DNA of 8,706 nt from Acidobacteriaceae bacterium (GTDB lineage Bacteria; Acidobacteriota; Terriglobia; Terriglobales; Acidobacteriaceae). Positions 1 through 7,572 of the stretch are shown piece by piece (the stretch's first letter is position 1; the number at the start of each line of letters is the position of its first letter). The DNA lies in contig PMOF01000209.1 in NCBI GenBank assembly GCA_003162495.1, positions 1-8,706 of the forward strand, in the 5' to 3' direction. The notes below the pieces were generated by a model. The model was not told the DNA's origin. It searched no databases and worked only from the letters and a program-made list of their open reading frames with translations. A program made the position numbers and the translations under genes.

Positions 1-1673
1 TCGGGCGCAATGGGAGAAGCCTGGTCCGCGGCCAGCACAACCGCATAGATGTTCGACGTCACCTGGTAAAGATCGCTGGTCATATCCAGCCCATCGGAAG
101 CGGCCCCTGCGTTGGTGCTGGCGATGAAATACAGATACTTGCCATCGCGATCGAACGCCGGCTTCGATGAATCCGCCATCTGGCTGGTCACCTGCGTAGA
201 CTGCCCCGTCTCCACCGAATAGAGAAACAGCGCATGAAGATGGTTGGCAAGCGAACGAGGGTACGCGATCCATTTCGAATCGGGAGACCACGCAAGATCG
301 AAGGTTGCGTTGGAGAACCCTCCGAAGACATTCTTGTCTCCAATTGTGGTCAGCTTGCCGTTGGTCGTGTCCAGCATATAGATATTCAGCCGGTTATCAT
401 GGAAGGCAATGCGCTTGGAGTCGGGCGACCATTTGGCATCGAAGTAGTATGCCGGTTCGGCGGCCAGCGCAAACTTCTTCACCGCTGCTCCGCCAGATTG
501 CGAACTCCCCGTCTGCGCCGCAACATGCAGCGCATACAAACCGGACGCATCGGAAAAATACGCGATCGACTGCCCATCGGGAGACCACGCGGGATCTCGC
601 TCCGACACGCCCGGCGTGTTGGTAATGTCGCGCGTCGGGCCATGTTTTGCGGCCACCGTTAAGATCTCGCCATGCGCCTCCACAGCGGCGCGCAGGCCGG
701 TTGGAGAAATCGAAGTATGGTCAATCTGATCCGCAGCACTCTCGATCCTGGGCCGCACCTCGGGAAGATCGGCATCGATCTCAATCGGTACCGAGTGGCT
801 CTTTCCGGTGGTCGTATCGAAAAGGTAAATCTCGCCAAGCTGGTCATACACCAGCGTGTTTCCATCGCCCGCCAGGCTGCGAATATCCGGGCCGCCGTTT
901 TGCAGCGCTTCGGTCACGGTCTTAGTCGCCGGGTCGAAGTGGTAAATGCCCACAGGCCCTTTTCGCCCGGAGAGGAAATAAATCTGATCGCCAACATAAA
1001 CCGGATTGAAATCGGAAGCCTGCTCATGCGGAATCTCGATCGAGTCCAGTCCCGGCAGCGAAGTAATCCGGATGGTGCTGGCCAGGCCGCCATGATAGTT
1101 GCCCCATGAAACGAAGGCCGTGTAGTTGAAGCCGAAAGCGAGCGAAAGCGGCGAGTACGCAATGTGACTGCCGTCCGGCGAAAACTGTCCCTGGAATGCC
1201 ATCGGCAGCGGCAGCGGAGTTGCATTGCCGCCCTGCGCGGGCACGGTGAAAAACTGCGTATACCGGCTCACAGATTCGCGGTTGGAGCGAAACAGGATCT
1301 GCTTGCCATCCGGCGTCCAGCCCACCGCAAAGTCGGCGGCGGGATGAAACGTGACGCGATACGGAACTCCGCCGGTAGTGGGAATCGTGAACACGTCCGT
1401 ATTTCCGTCGTACTCCCCGGTAAAGGCGATCGTGCTTCCGTCAGGCGAAAAAACTGGCGCCGTCTCGATGCCCACACCGACGGTGAGCCGCGTGGCCCGG
1501 CCGCCTTCTCGGGGCACGGTCCACAAATCGCCCGCGTAGCCGAAGGCGATCAAATCGCGGCTCAGCGCCGGACGCTGAAAGATATGCGGCTTGGTGGCCG
1601 CCCATGCCGCTACCGGGCCCACTGTCAGAATGGAAAGCAAACACGCTGCTGCTGAGAAACGGATCGAACGCAC
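1..1673 (-). CDS. Secreted tricorn protease homologue (S41 family), N-terminal part, cut by the left window edge
   Basis: The reading frame stays open to base 1, giving 557 residues of a protein that is usually about 1,000-1,100 residues long. It starts with a signal peptide: short basic n-region (MRSIRF), hydrophobic core at about residues 7-24, likely cleavage after Ala-Trp-Ala near 25-26. Next come beta-propeller (TolB/PD40-like) repeats, with SPDG or related motifs near residues 76, 120, 165, 363, 415, 462 and 508, plus the family-typical stretches AGDLWTVPREGG (47-58), GEYDGNTDV (86-94) and LFRSNRES (127-134). Tricorn proteins degrade oligopeptides; the second propeller, PDZ and S41 catalytic core normally follow, so the active-site residues are outside the window. 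I chose the GTG at 1673 because GGAGG lies 5 bases upstream and it gives a compact signal peptide. In-frame ATGs at 1691, 1697 and 1721 are alternatives. The family call is firm; catalytic competence cannot be judged. Confidence 0.88.
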   Translation of the reverse strand, partial: MRSIRFSAAACLLSILTVGPVAAWAATKPHIFQRPALSRDLIAFGYAGDLWTVPREGGRATRLTVGVGIETAPVFSPDGSTIAFTGEYDGNTDVFTIPTTGGVPYRVTFHPAADFAVGWTPDGKQILFRSNRESVSRYTQFFTVPAQGGNATPLPLPMAFQGQFSPDGSHIAYSPLSLAFGFNYTAFVSWGNYHGGLASTIRITSLPGLDSIEIPHEQASDFNPVYVGDQIYFLSGRKGPVGIYHFDPATKTVTEALQNGGPDIRSLAGDGNTLVYDQLGEIYLFDTTTGKSHSVPIEIDADLPEVRPRIESAADQIDHTSISPTGLRAAVEAHGEILTVAAKHGPTRDITNTPGVSERDPAWSPDGQSIAYFSDASGLYALHVAAQTGSSQSGGAAVKKFALAAEPAYYFDAKWSPDSKRIAFHDNRLNIYMLDTTNGKLTTIGDKNVFGGFSNATFDLAWSPDSKWIAYPRSLANHLHALFLYSVETGQSTQVTSQMADSSKPAFDRDGKYLYFIASTNAGAASDGLDMTSDLYQVTSNIYAVVLAADQASPIAP

Positions 1674-1813
1674 CGGAACCTCCAGAGGCATTGGCATGCA
1701 ATGCCGTAAAGTTGAAAGCATTTTACTTACGCGTACATTGTGTGCGCAGATTGTTCGGATGGTTGCCGCTGCTTAGGCAGGCGTCGGTCCGGCTTTGGCC
1801 CTTGGCCGCGCCG
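1674..1813 (-). promoter_or_regulatory. 140-bp gap between tsaE and the tricorn homologue, with one weak promoter candidate
   Basis: This is the only gap in the window long enough for a full promoter. The best -10-like hexamer on the minus strand is TAAAAT (1725 to 1720). Seventeen bases upstream lies TGCGCA (1748 to 1743), which matches the sigma70 -35 consensus at only three of six positions. A transcript starting a few bases beyond would leave a leader of roughly 35-40 bases before the GTG start. I see no convincing terminator after tsaE: there are short GC inverted repeats but no following T tract. Promoter activity is therefore a guess. Confidence 0.22.
1679..1683 (-). promoter_or_regulatory. 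Ribosome binding site that decides a GTG start for the tricorn homologue
   Basis: On the minus strand GGAGG is followed by the 5-base spacer TTCCG and then GTG at 1673. The in-frame ATGs further upstream (1691, 1697, 1721) have no comparable purine-rich site at proper spacing, so this motif is the main argument for the GTG start. Confidence 0.6.
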
Positions 1814-2287
1814 CTACTCTTTGAGCGTCACCGTAATTTTGCGCGCATCCCCGCCCGTCGAGCTGATCGCAATTTCCCCCGTTGCTTTTTTGCGAATGCT
1901 CTTGAATTTCTCGCCCCATTCCACCAGCACCAGCGCATCCGGCGTCAGCAGCTCATCCAGACCCAGAGTCTCCAGGGCCCGCTCGCCTTCCAGACGATAT
2001 ACGTCCAGATGAAACAGCTTCACCGGCTGGCCATCGCGTGAACCTTCGTACTCGTGAACCAGGGTAAACGTCGGGCTGGTCACTTCGTCTGCCTCCGCCG
2101 CGTCCAGAGCCTGCGCGATTCCCTTCACAAGGGTGGTCTTCCCCGTACCAAGGTCCCCGCGCAGAATCAGCAGTTGCGGCGGCTTCAGCAATCCCGCCAG
2201 CTTGCGGCCCACTTCGATGGTGTCCGCGTCACTCTGCGTGGTGAACTCGTGAATCCGTCCCTCGGCTGGGGGTGCGGCGTTGCTCAT
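1814..2287 (-). CDS. tsaE: tRNA threonylcarbamoyladenosine biosynthesis ATPase TsaE
   Basis: TsaE is a small P-loop ATPase that works with TsaD and TsaB in the cytoplasm to place the threonylcarbamoyl group on A37 of ANN-decoding tRNAs. The 157 residues match the usual size (about 150-160). Visible family motifs in order: Walker A GDLGTGKTT (44-52), the switch-like SPTFTLVHEY (71-80), HLDVYRL (93-99) and VEWGEKF (122-128). Residues 1-12, before the conserved fold, are a short variable N-terminus. Its ATG overlaps the stop of nnr in an ATGA arrangement, and GAGG lies 7 bases before the ATG inside the nnr 3' end, so translation is probably coupled. tsaE next to nnr is a recurrent bacterial gene pair. 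No key motif is missing, and no other family fits this set of motifs. Confidence 0.96.
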   Translation of the reverse strand: MSNAAPPAEGRIHEFTTQSDADTIEVGRKLAGLLKPPQLLILRGDLGTGKTTLVKGIAQALDAAEADEVTSPTFTLVHEYEGSRDGQPVKLFHLDVYRLEGERALETLGLDELLTPDALVLVEWGEKFKSIRKKATGEIAISSTGGDARKITVTLKE

Positions 2288-2298
2288 TCTGCTGCCTC
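2284..2298 (-). promoter_or_regulatory. nnr-tsaE translational coupling site (ATGA overlap with internal Shine-Dalgarno)
   Basis: The TGA stop of nnr (2286 to 2284) overlaps the ATG of tsaE (2287 to 2285) by two bases within ATGA, so the two coding spans share four bases. GAGG at 2298 to 2295, within the last codons of nnr, has a 7-base spacer to the tsaE ATG. This geometry is typical of ribosome re-initiation. Confidence 0.7.
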
Positions 2299-4002
2299 AT
2301 GGTTGGCCGCGGCCGGCGAAGACTTGGCCGGCAGCCCCTGCAACCAAACATACCCGTTCTCCCCGCCCACGCCAACGGAAAAAAGCCGAAGGCGAAAAGC
2401 TCGGGAAAATTGTGCCAGGCTATCGGTGGCCAGCAAGGTATGCTCATCAGCCTCCCGCACTGCCAGGTCGGCGGCCAATCCATGCAGATAAACAGCCGCC
2501 TCCACCGCACGAGGTGCGTCGTGGGGATACTGCGCCAGCATTGCCGCCACCACGCCAGTCAACAGGTCCCCGCTGCCGCCCTTGGCCATCCCCGGATTGC
2601 CCGTTGTATTCACCGCTACCTTCCCGTCAGGATGGGCAATCAGCGTCCGTGCCCCTTTCAGCACGAGAGTTACGCCAAACCGCTGTGCAAAGTCGCGTGC
2701 CACCTCCAACCGGTTGGCCTGCACCTCCGCTGCGGTAGTCCCCGTCAGTCGCGCCATCTCGCCGGGATGCGGCGTCATCACCACCATCCGCCCTATCTTG
2801 GCCTGGGTGCTCAGCGCTTTCAGCATCTCCGGTTCACTGGCCAGAATATTCAAAGCATCTGCATCGATCACCGCCGGAATATTCGTGGCCGCCAGCAGTC
2901 CTCGCGTAAACTCCACCGTCTCCGGTCCCTGCCCCAGGCCAGGCCCAAGCGCCAGCACCGTTTTGCCGGCCATCAGCACCGCCAATCCCTCCGCGGTCAG
3001 ATTCTCCGCCGAAATGCGGCCAGCTTGACTCGCCTCCAGCGGCAGGGTCATCAGCTCCGGCGCAACCGCTGCCACCAGCGCCAGCGCCGCCTGCGGAACC
3101 GCTGCAGTGACCAACCCGGCCCCGGCCCGCAGTGCCGCCAAAGCCGCCATCGACGGCGCACCGGTCCGGCCTCCTGCTGTTCCCATTGAACCGCCGACGA
3201 TGAGCACGTGCCCGAATTGGCCTTTGTTAGATTCCACCCCTCGCGGCGCCTGCGCCAGTTGCATCGCCGAACCCGCCCAATGCAATCCAGCGGAACTCGG
3301 GTCCAGCGCCGAATCGATCGCCGCCTCCGGCGACCCGATGGGCGCCACCACCACCGGCTGATCCCATCGCCGCGTTAACTGCCCAAACACGTGCGCAAGC
3401 TTCGGAGCCGTGAAGGTGATCACTGCGTCCGCAGGGCAAACCGTCTCCTGCATCGTGGCCTCGGTCGCATCCGCCGGCCATCCCGAGGGCAAATCCACAG
3501 CCAGCACAGGCGCACCAAGATTCTTCACCCATTCCACCACGGCCAGCGCCAGGCCTCGTAAAGGAGGCTTGAATCCGGTGCCCACCATTGCGTCCACGAT
3601 CAGATCCGCATGCGTCGGGACCTTGTGAGTCGCCAGGTCCTGCGCGTCCCGGATCGCGCGCGGAGGATTGCGGGTGCCCGCTTCTCCCGCGGTCATCAGG
3701 AGTTCCAGATAGGCCACCATCGCATCGCCTTCCAACTCCTCAGGATCGCCCAGCACCAGCGTGGTGACTTCCAGGCCCGCGCCGGCAAGCAACCGCGCCG
3801 CCATCATCCCGTCACCGCCATTGTTGCCCCGGCCGCACAGCACCGTCACCTGTCGCGCCCGCGGAAACTCCCTCCTCACCATTTCCGCCACGGCCGCTGC
3901 GGCCGCACGCATCAGCTCCAGCGACGGAACACCGAGAAGGTCCGTCGTTGCGCGGTCACAAGCCTGCATCTCGGCTGCGGAAAGAACGTGCATGGCATCC
4001 AT
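2284..4002 (-). CDS. nnr: Bifunctional NAD(P)H-hydrate epimerase / ADP-dependent (S)-NAD(P)H-hydrate dehydratase
   Basis: This cytoplasmic repair enzyme restores NAD(P)H from its hydrated forms: the N-terminal domain interconverts the R and S epimers, and the C-terminal domain dehydrates the S form using ADP. The 572-residue product has both domains. The epimerase (YjeF_N) half carries GRGNNGGDG (57-65), DAMVGTGF (137-144) and DLPSGW (170-175). The ribokinase-like dehydratase half carries KGQFGHVLIVGG (260-271), GPGLGQ (353-358), DADALN (380-385), TPHPGEMARL (410-419), LKGART (448-453) and the nucleotide-binding GNPGMAKGGSGDLLTG (468-483). Length is slightly above the usual 490-520, partly from a roughly 30-residue C-terminal tail (541-572) rich in Gly, Ala and Ser. 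The ATG at 4002 has no clear Shine-Dalgarno; the in-frame ATG at 3993 is equally possible. It overlaps tsaE downstream and follows the receptor gene by 39 bp. Confidence 0.95.
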   Translation of the reverse strand: MDAMHVLSAAEMQACDRATTDLLGVPSLELMRAAAAAVAEMVRREFPRARQVTVLCGRGNNGGDGMMAARLLAGAGLEVTTLVLGDPEELEGDAMVAYLELLMTAGEAGTRNPPRAIRDAQDLATHKVPTHADLIVDAMVGTGFKPPLRGLALAVVEWVKNLGAPVLAVDLPSGWPADATEATMQETVCPADAVITFTAPKLAHVFGQLTRRWDQPVVVAPIGSPEAAIDSALDPSSAGLHWAGSAMQLAQAPRGVESNKGQFGHVLIVGGSMGTAGGRTGAPSMAALAALRAGAGLVTAAVPQAALALVAAVAPELMTLPLEASQAGRISAENLTAEGLAVLMAGKTVLALGPGLGQGPETVEFTRGLLAATNIPAVIDADALNILASEPEMLKALSTQAKIGRMVVMTPHPGEMARLTGTTAAEVQANRLEVARDFAQRFGVTLVLKGARTLIAHPDGKVAVNTTGNPGMAKGGSGDLLTGVVAAMLAQYPHDAPRAVEAAVYLHGLAADLAVREADEHTLLATDSLAQFSRAFRLRLFSVGVGGENGYVWLQGLPAKSSPAAANHEAAE

Positions 4003-4017
4003 GGTAGTGCATAACGC

Positions 4018-4042
4018 AGGCTGCAGGAACTCCCCGCAGCCT
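4018..4042 (-). other. Short inverted repeat between the receptor stop codon and nnr
   Basis: AGGCTGC (4018-4024) and GCAGCCT (4036-4042) form a perfect 7-bp stem with an 11-base loop. It touches the first base of the receptor stop codon and fills much of the 39-bp gap before nnr. On the minus strand the stem is followed by GCGTTATGCAC, with no T tract, so it does not look like an intrinsic terminator. The loop holds GGGGAG, which is too far (about 28 bases) from the nnr ATG to act as a normal ribosome binding site. It may be an mRNA hairpin that stabilises or tunes the transcript, or chance. Confidence 0.3.
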
Positions 4043-7000
4043 CAGAATTCAATCCTGGCTTGAAAGGCGATCATGCGCGGCGAACTGTCCCCGCCCAGGC
4101 CAACGCCGAGCAACCCGGTCGGCGGCGAGATTGTGCTTTCCAGCGTGCCGAACTTCGCCGGGATATAGACTCCCGGCACTCCGGCCGCCACGTTGCTCGG
4201 CAGTGCAAAATTTGGATGATTGAACGCGTTGAAAAACTGCGTATCGAAGCGCAACGACACTCCCTCCACAATCGGAACCTTTTTCGTCAGGTAAATGTCT
4301 GAGTCGGTAAAGTGAGGTCCGCGCAAGGTGTTGCGCCCCGAATCTCCAAATTGGCAATCAGCCACTGTGTCGCCGCCCGTGCAGGCGCCGGTCGTCGGAT
4401 CGACAACCAAGACAAACACATCTGGATTCAGCCATTGCTTCGTTCCCGCCACGGTAACTCCGGGATACGCTGCTTTCCGGTAAAGCGGCACTCCTGCAAC
4501 TCGGCGCGCAAATTGCGGTCCGCTGTTCTGAAAGATGCCTTTGCCGTTTGCCGTGTAAGGCTGACTCACCACCGTGAACGGAAGTCCGCTATGCAAGAAC
4601 GCTGTCTCGGAAAACGACCAGCCGCCAAAGACCGCCCGCAGAGCCGAGTAAGAAGACCGTAAGGGTATCTCGTATATCCCAACCGCTGAAATATTGTGGC
4701 GCACGTCATAGTCGCAATCGCCATATTGGCGGCTAAGTTCCCCCGGCAGCGGGGATAAGATTCCTTGCGTGGAAAAGGAAAGCAATCCTCCGTTTGACAC
4801 CTCATCCAGGCAATGGCTCAGCGTGTAGTTTCCTCTCAACATAAGTCCGCCGAATTGCTCTGTGATACCGGCCTGCAACCCGGAGTAACTGCTATTGGCG
4901 TTGGTTTGAAACTCGTTGACGCTCCCGAATCGTTGGTCCAGCGGCTTCGCGTAGGAGTAGGGAGCAAAGCATCCGTCACATACCGTCTGATATCCGTTTA
5001 ACTCCACTTGATAGGGCTCATGGACGCCGCGCGTGCCCACATAATCGATCCGCACCGAGCCTCGCGCACCGGCCTGCTGCTCATACCCGAAGTTATATTG
5101 GTAGTAGTAAGGCGTTTTCAGAGTACCGCTCGCAAAGGTGTTCATGCTCACCGCAAGCGGGCATGTCGGGGCTCCCGCGGCAATGCCGGTGCATGGCGCA
5201 CTGCCCGCGGCAAAGACCGACTGGAAATTCCGCTCTGCGCTCGAAGCCGCATCCACCGCGCTTCCGGCCACATCCGGCGCAATTCCCAAGCCGCCCACTT
5301 GGCCCCCGATTCCGCCCACAAACGTCGGCGCATACGGAGCATTGGTCGCCGCAAGATCGGCAATCTGCGCCGGAATGATGTCGTTGAAGACGCCGAACCC
5401 GGCATGAAGTATCGTTCCGCGAGTTACTTCGTACGCGGCCGAAACCCGAGGCTGCCAAACCAGCAGCGGCGTGGCCGGAAACAGTCCCCGGACCCCGGTT
5501 TGGATCACTTGATCGAGGGGCTGTCCAATTTCGTGAGACAAATCGAGAAACGACCCGGCCGGCCGCGCAAACAGATTTTGCTGATTCACGGGATTGGTAT
5601 TCCAGGTGGTGCGCATCCCAGCGGTCAGGGTGATGCGCGCCGCGGGCTTATACGTTTCCATCGCATAAGAATCCAGGTTCCCCGCCGCCACTCGCTCTTT
5701 CAGCGACACAGGAAACGTCTGGCTTGCCGTGTAAGCGACGCCATAAGTGAACTCCGCAAGATCGTTATACACAACAGTCGGGACAATTCCTTCCCCCAGA
5801 TCGTAGTCACTTACATCGATGCGCCGCGTGTTGATCCCGAACTTATAAGTATTTCTTCCCCGCGTCCAGATCAGGTTGTCGTTGATCTGCCACTGAGTTA
5901 CCTTGCGTCCCTGAGGATAGGTATTGTTATTGCCTCCGATGGTTGTGAAGGGCGCGCTGTTGCTGCCAGCCGCCAGCACGATGGGAAACGTCTGCCGGAC
6001 CGCGGCAAAGTTCTCCGGCTCAAAGATACTGGCGTACCAGCTTGCGCCGGGATTGAGCTGATTGACCAGATTCGCATTGAAGATATGCGTATAACCCGCA
6101 ACCAGGGTTCGCTGCGGCTGAGGTGAGTAGGAGTTGAACATGGAGTTGATGGGATCGGTGAAGGCCGCCTGCACGCCCGTGTCCTGCTGGAAGCGGTACC
6201 ACACCGTGTTGCTTCGATTGATGGTGTGGTCCAGCCTCAGCACCAGCAGATTCTCGCTGTCGCTGTTAGTCAGCGACACTTGCCTCTGATTCGCGCAGCC
6301 GCTGCCGCTGAATACGTTGCCGCTTGTCTGTGTGCCGGGAAGCACCGCTCCGCTGGCGTCCAGCGGACAGGAGCTCACCGCAACCGGAGTGCCGTCTGTA
6401 TTGTTATAAAGCTTGAACATCGACTGGTAGAAAGCAATTTCATCCGGCTGCGCAGGCAGCGCGGTTCCGGTGATCGGGTCCGTTCCCCCCTTTGCCAGTT
6501 GGCCCAGAACGTACTGTTGGAAAGCGGGTGAGGGCGCAACCGCCTGCGAAACCAACGGCAACGCAATCCGTACTCCCTCATAATGCGTAAAGAAAAACAA
6601 CTTATCTTTTCGGATGGGTCCGCCCACGCTCACCCCGAATTCGTTGACCGTGGAGCGCGGCTTCTTTGCGATGTTGTCCGCGGTGTCGTTGGCGTGAAGA
6701 AAATAGTCCTCCGCATTCATCAGCGATCCGTTCCACATTTCGAAAAGGTCCCCGTGAAACCGATTGGTCCCTGACTTGGTGATGTAATTCACCTGCGACG
6801 CTCCGTATCTTCCCTGATCGACGGAGTAAGAGTTCGTATTGACAGTCGCTTCCTCGACCGCATCCAGGCCAATCACAAGGTTCGTTGATAAGCCGATGTT
6901 CAGTCCGAGCCAGGGATCATTGGTGTCGTATCCATCCAGGATGTAGCCGTTCGAAGTTGCCGGCAGCCCGTTGAATTCCACGTTGCCGTATCCGCCTGCG

Positions 7001-7542
7001 GCCTTGGCGTCGTTTGACGATCCCGCCGTATTCATGAGCGCGCCCGGCGCAAACTGCGCTATAAAAGTAAGGTCCTGTCCGGGGTTGGGAAGGCTTTCGA
7101 TCGTCTTGCTTTCGAGCGTCGTCGTGGTGTTCGGGTTCTCCAGGCTTAGCATCGTCTGCTGAGCCGTCACCTCGACGGTCTGCGTGGCGGAGAACAAGGA
7201 AAGCTTTAGATTCAGCCCCACCGTCCGCCCCACCCCAACCGCGATCGGCTGCGACGATTGTTCGGCGAATCCTCTTGCCCTCACCGTCACCGTATAAGCA
7301 CCTGGATTCACCTGCGAAAACAGAAACCGGCCGTCGGCGTTGGTTTGTCCAGCGCGCGTTGCCTTCGTGTCCACATCGGTCACAGTAACGGATGCATTGG
7401 GTAACGCCGCATCGGATGAGTCCGCCACCATGCCGGAGATAGCGCTTGACGTTCCGCTCTGTCCTTTTGATAACTGCCAATTAACTATAGTTAAGATCAG
7501 AAGATAGAGAAAAAAACGCCGCCCCTTTAAACTGGATATCAT
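4042..7542 (-). CDS. TonB-dependent receptor with N-terminal carboxypeptidase-regulatory-like domain (Oar-like)
   Basis: A predicted outer-membrane active transporter of 1166 residues; its ligand cannot be read from the sequence. A signal peptide has a basic n-region (KGRR, 6-9) and hydrophobic core (10-20), with cleavage probably near 27-30. Residues about 34-115 are a carboxypeptidase-regulatory-like beta-sandwich, including TNADGRFLFSQV (67-78) and PGAYTVTVRARGF (80-92). QTVEVTA (121-127) resembles a TonB box. The plug spans about 130-260, with VEFNGLPATSNGYILDGYDT (188-207) and NYITKSGTNRFHGD (252-265). The barrel follows, with family-typical FGVSVGGPIRKDKLFFF (302-318), RFDTQFFNAFNHPNF (1098-1112) and a C-terminal phenylalanine. 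Ten cysteines occur as five close pairs. A strong Shine-Dalgarno precedes the ATG. The gene follows the Nramp transporter by 30 bp and precedes nnr by 39 bp. The family call is firm. Receptors of this type are abundant in acidobacteria, where most are uncharacterised and often assumed to handle carbohydrates or other polymers. Confidence 0.93.
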   Translation of the reverse strand: MISSLKGRRFFLYLLILTIVNWQLSKGQSGTSSAISGMVADSSDAALPNASVTVTDVDTKATRAGQTNADGRFLFSQVNPGAYTVTVRARGFAEQSSQPIAVGVGRTVGLNLKLSLFSATQTVEVTAQQTMLSLENPNTTTTLESKTIESLPNPGQDLTFIAQFAPGALMNTAGSSNDAKAAGGYGNVEFNGLPATSNGYILDGYDTNDPWLGLNIGLSTNLVIGLDAVEEATVNTNSYSVDQGRYGASQVNYITKSGTNRFHGDLFEMWNGSLMNAEDYFLHANDTADNIAKKPRSTVNEFGVSVGGPIRKDKLFFFTHYEGVRIALPLVSQAVAPSPAFQQYVLGQLAKGGTDPITGTALPAQPDEIAFYQSMFKLYNNTDGTPVAVSSCPLDASGAVLPGTQTSGNVFSGSGCANQRQVSLTNSDSENLLVLRLDHTINRSNTVWYRFQQDTGVQAAFTDPINSMFNSYSPQPQRTLVAGYTHIFNANLVNQLNPGASWYASIFEPENFAAVRQTFPIVLAAGSNSAPFTTIGGNNNTYPQGRKVTQWQINDNLIWTRGRNTYKFGINTRRIDVSDYDLGEGIVPTVVYNDLAEFTYGVAYTASQTFPVSLKERVAAGNLDSYAMETYKPAARITLTAGMRTTWNTNPVNQQNLFARPAGSFLDLSHEIGQPLDQVIQTGVRGLFPATPLLVWQPRVSAAYEVTRGTILHAGFGVFNDIIPAQIADLAATNAPYAPTFVGGIGGQVGGLGIAPDVAGSAVDAASSAERNFQSVFAAGSAPCTGIAAGAPTCPLAVSMNTFASGTLKTPYYYQYNFGYEQQAGARGSVRIDYVGTRGVHEPYQVELNGYQTVCDGCFAPYSYAKPLDQRFGSVNEFQTNANSSYSGLQAGITEQFGGLMLRGNYTLSHCLDEVSNGGLLSFSTQGILSPLPGELSRQYGDCDYDVRHNISAVGIYEIPLRSSYSALRAVFGGWSFSETAFLHSGLPFTVVSQPYTANGKGIFQNSGPQFARRVAGVPLYRKAAYPGVTVAGTKQWLNPDVFVLVVDPTTGACTGGDTVADCQFGDSGRNTLRGPHFTDSDIYLTKKVPIVEGVSLRFDTQFFNAFNHPNFALPSNVAAGVPGVYIPAKFGTLESTISPPTGLLGVGLGGDSSPRMIAFQARIEF
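7162..7182 (-). other. Candidate TonB box in the receptor
   Basis: These seven codons encode QTVEVTA (residues 121-127 of the receptor), directly after the carboxypeptidase-regulatory-like domain and before the plug. This resembles the DTLVVTA-type TonB box of classical receptors such as BtuB, and it sits where the box is expected in receptors with an N-terminal extension. The match is to a short, loose consensus, so it is suggestive only. Confidence 0.4.
7481..7494. repeat. Perfect 14-bp palindrome in the AT-rich 5' end of the receptor gene
   Basis: TTAACTATAGTTAA is a perfect palindrome inside the signal-peptide codons (residues about 17-21), in a locally AT-rich patch about 50 bases after the receptor start codon. 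It resembles an operator in form, but one such palindrome is close to chance expectation in a window this long, and I do not recognise it as a known regulator site. Confidence 0.25.
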
Positions 7543-7572
7543 GCATAGCCTCCATTTAGATATGAAGAGTTA
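7543..7572 (-). promoter_or_regulatory. 30-bp gap between the Nramp transporter and the receptor, with a strong Shine-Dalgarno
   Basis: The transporter stop TAG (7575 to 7573) is followed at once by an in-frame TAA (7572 to 7570), a tandem stop. TGGAGG (7554 to 7549) lies 6 bases before the receptor ATG at 7542, a near-ideal ribosome binding site that fixes that start. There is no room for a complete promoter in the gap, so the receptor is either co-transcribed with the transporter or driven from inside its 3' end. Confidence 0.75.

Noticed and set aside
1441..1701. 86-codon minus-strand frame starting at 1701
   Set aside because: It is in another frame of the tricorn homologue, starts at TTG, and its product has no family features. 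The overlapping frame encodes the signal peptide and propeller motifs.
2551..2601. Lys in the dehydratase nucleotide-binding motif (GMAKGGSGD in place of GMATGGTGD)
   Set aside because: This looked like a changed catalytic motif, but the Gly-Ser-Gly-Asp core is intact and, as I recall, Lys/Ser variants are common in the family, so loss of function is not implied.
2272..3189. 305-codon open frame on the plus strand
   Set aside because: Antisense to nnr; the product is an implausible run of Arg, His, Gln and Cys without a domain. The nnr frame carries every expected family motif.
4018..4042. Intrinsic terminator between the receptor and nnr
   Set aside because: The 7-bp stem is real, but there is no T tract after it on the minus strand, so termination there is unsupported.
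5008..6126. 372-codon open frame on the plus strand
   Set aside because: It lies wholly antisense to the well-supported receptor gene. Its translation is Arg/His/Pro-rich with no recognisable domain, as expected for a shadow frame of GC-rich coding DNA.
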